Positions 63,504 through 64,000 of a stretch of 64,000 nucleotides of DNA are shown one piece after another (positions within the stretch are counted from its first letter, which is position 1; each line of letters begins with the position of its first letter). Source of the DNA: Anisakis pegreffii (Eukaryota > Nematoda > Chromadorea > Rhabditida > Anisakidae); NCBI GenBank assembly GCA_035041965.1, contig JAPYMA010000016.1, positions 1 through 64,000 of the forward strand, written 5' to 3'. Made by a program: the position numbers and the translations under genes. The notes beneath the pieces were generated by a model. The model saw only the letters and a list, made by a program, of their open reading frames with translations. It was not told the DNA's origin and did not search any database.

Positions 63504-64000
63504 TGAAATAGCCCTTATAGCCACAAACAATTTGTTCGATAGCAATAGCGATAGTGACACTAATAATGATAATAACGATTATAAGAGAAGACCACTAATG
63601 TCGATTCATCAATTAAATTAATTGAATGAATATTCATTTCATAATGAATATATATGTGTACATTCTGAAACAGTGTGATGTATTGCAGTGGTTTGAATAT
63701 GCATCGTATTTCAAAGACATGTGATCTCGTGCACTGTCTCTCGCTTAGATAGTTCCGATTAGTTCATTTCAATTTTAATTTATTATTTAATTTTACGGAT
63801 GGTTTATGGTCTGGTTTGTGATCGTTTTACAAAGTTATTATGGTGAAAGTATTCGTTGATTGCATCGAAAAATAAATATTTGAGCATGTTTTTGAGGAAA
63901 TTTTAAAGTTTTCTTTTTGCTGGATAGAAGTATTGCCTTCTTCGCTCGCATACCTCAGGTAGTTATGACCTCCTTACCCTATGTGCTGCTTTACATTTAT
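63504..64000. other. Slowmo 3' flank
   Basis: No ORF of interest. Contains a perfect 9-bp hairpin with a 4-nt loop at 63630-63651 (ATATTCATT arms), within the likely 3'UTR, and the AATAAA at 63871. Confidence 0.5.
63871..63876 (+). promoter_or_regulatory. Candidate poly(A) signal of slowmo
   Basis: AATAAA about 370 nt downstream of the slowmo stop. The only match I saw in the 3' flank, but the hexamer is common in this AT-rich DNA. Confidence 0.3.

Noticed and set aside
1..64000. Search by eye for spliced-leader RNA, rRNA, CRISPR, operon or prokaryotic signals
   Set aside because: None seen; genes have spliceosomal introns and no spliced-leader gene string was found.

Overview
This window looks like AT-rich chromosomal DNA from an animal with spliced genes, most likely a nematode. 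The nematode call is an inference. Most splice acceptors that can be placed on recognised exons are TTTCAG or close to it, several donors are GTTAGT or GTAAGT, introns run from about 70 bp to 9 kb, and the intact single-exon gene has a TTTCAG 28 nt upstream of its ATG, as expected of a trans-splicing acceptor. The species cannot be named from the sequence. Nothing bacterial or viral was recognised.

Layout. (1) 1-13.6 kb: AT-rich sequence with no gene I can support. It probably holds the upstream regulatory DNA and missing first exon(s) of the next gene. (2) 13.6-36.7 kb, plus strand: an Islet-class LIM-homeodomain gene (nematode lim-7, vertebrate ISL1/2) in at least nine exons. It has two LIM domains, a near-canonical Islet homeodomain split by an intron, and an Islet-type C-terminus. 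Introns of about 6.9 kb and 9.1 kb hold foldback elements and repeated modules. (3) 36.7-49.9 kb: gene-poor sequence with a 156-bp duplicated module, a long TAA/AAT microsatellite and two exon-like islands that I could not assign. (4) 49.9-54.3 kb: a compact cluster with an uninterrupted LAS1-like pre-rRNA endonuclease gene (minus), a small unidentified ORF (plus) and a four-exon UXT/prefoldin-alpha-like gene (minus). (5) 54.3-60.2 kb: repeat-rich DNA with two nested imperfect inverted repeats, one carrying a hammerhead-ribozyme-like core. (6) 60.2-63.5 kb, plus strand: a six-exon PRELID3/slowmo gene, 194 codons, with all splice phases consistent. One of its introns holds a 267-bp foldback element with 26-bp perfect terminal inverted repeats.

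The genes are not an operon and share no pathway. Islet is a developmental transcription factor, LAS1 acts in ITS2 processing in the nucleolus, UXT is a chaperone-like transcription cofactor, and PRELID3 moves phosphatidylserine in mitochondria. Most short ORFs here are chance open frames in AT-rich DNA. The strongest leads outside genes are the intronic foldback element, the inverted-repeat pair at 54.8-56.6 kb, the duplicated modules, and a splice-phase conflict around the Islet linker exon.
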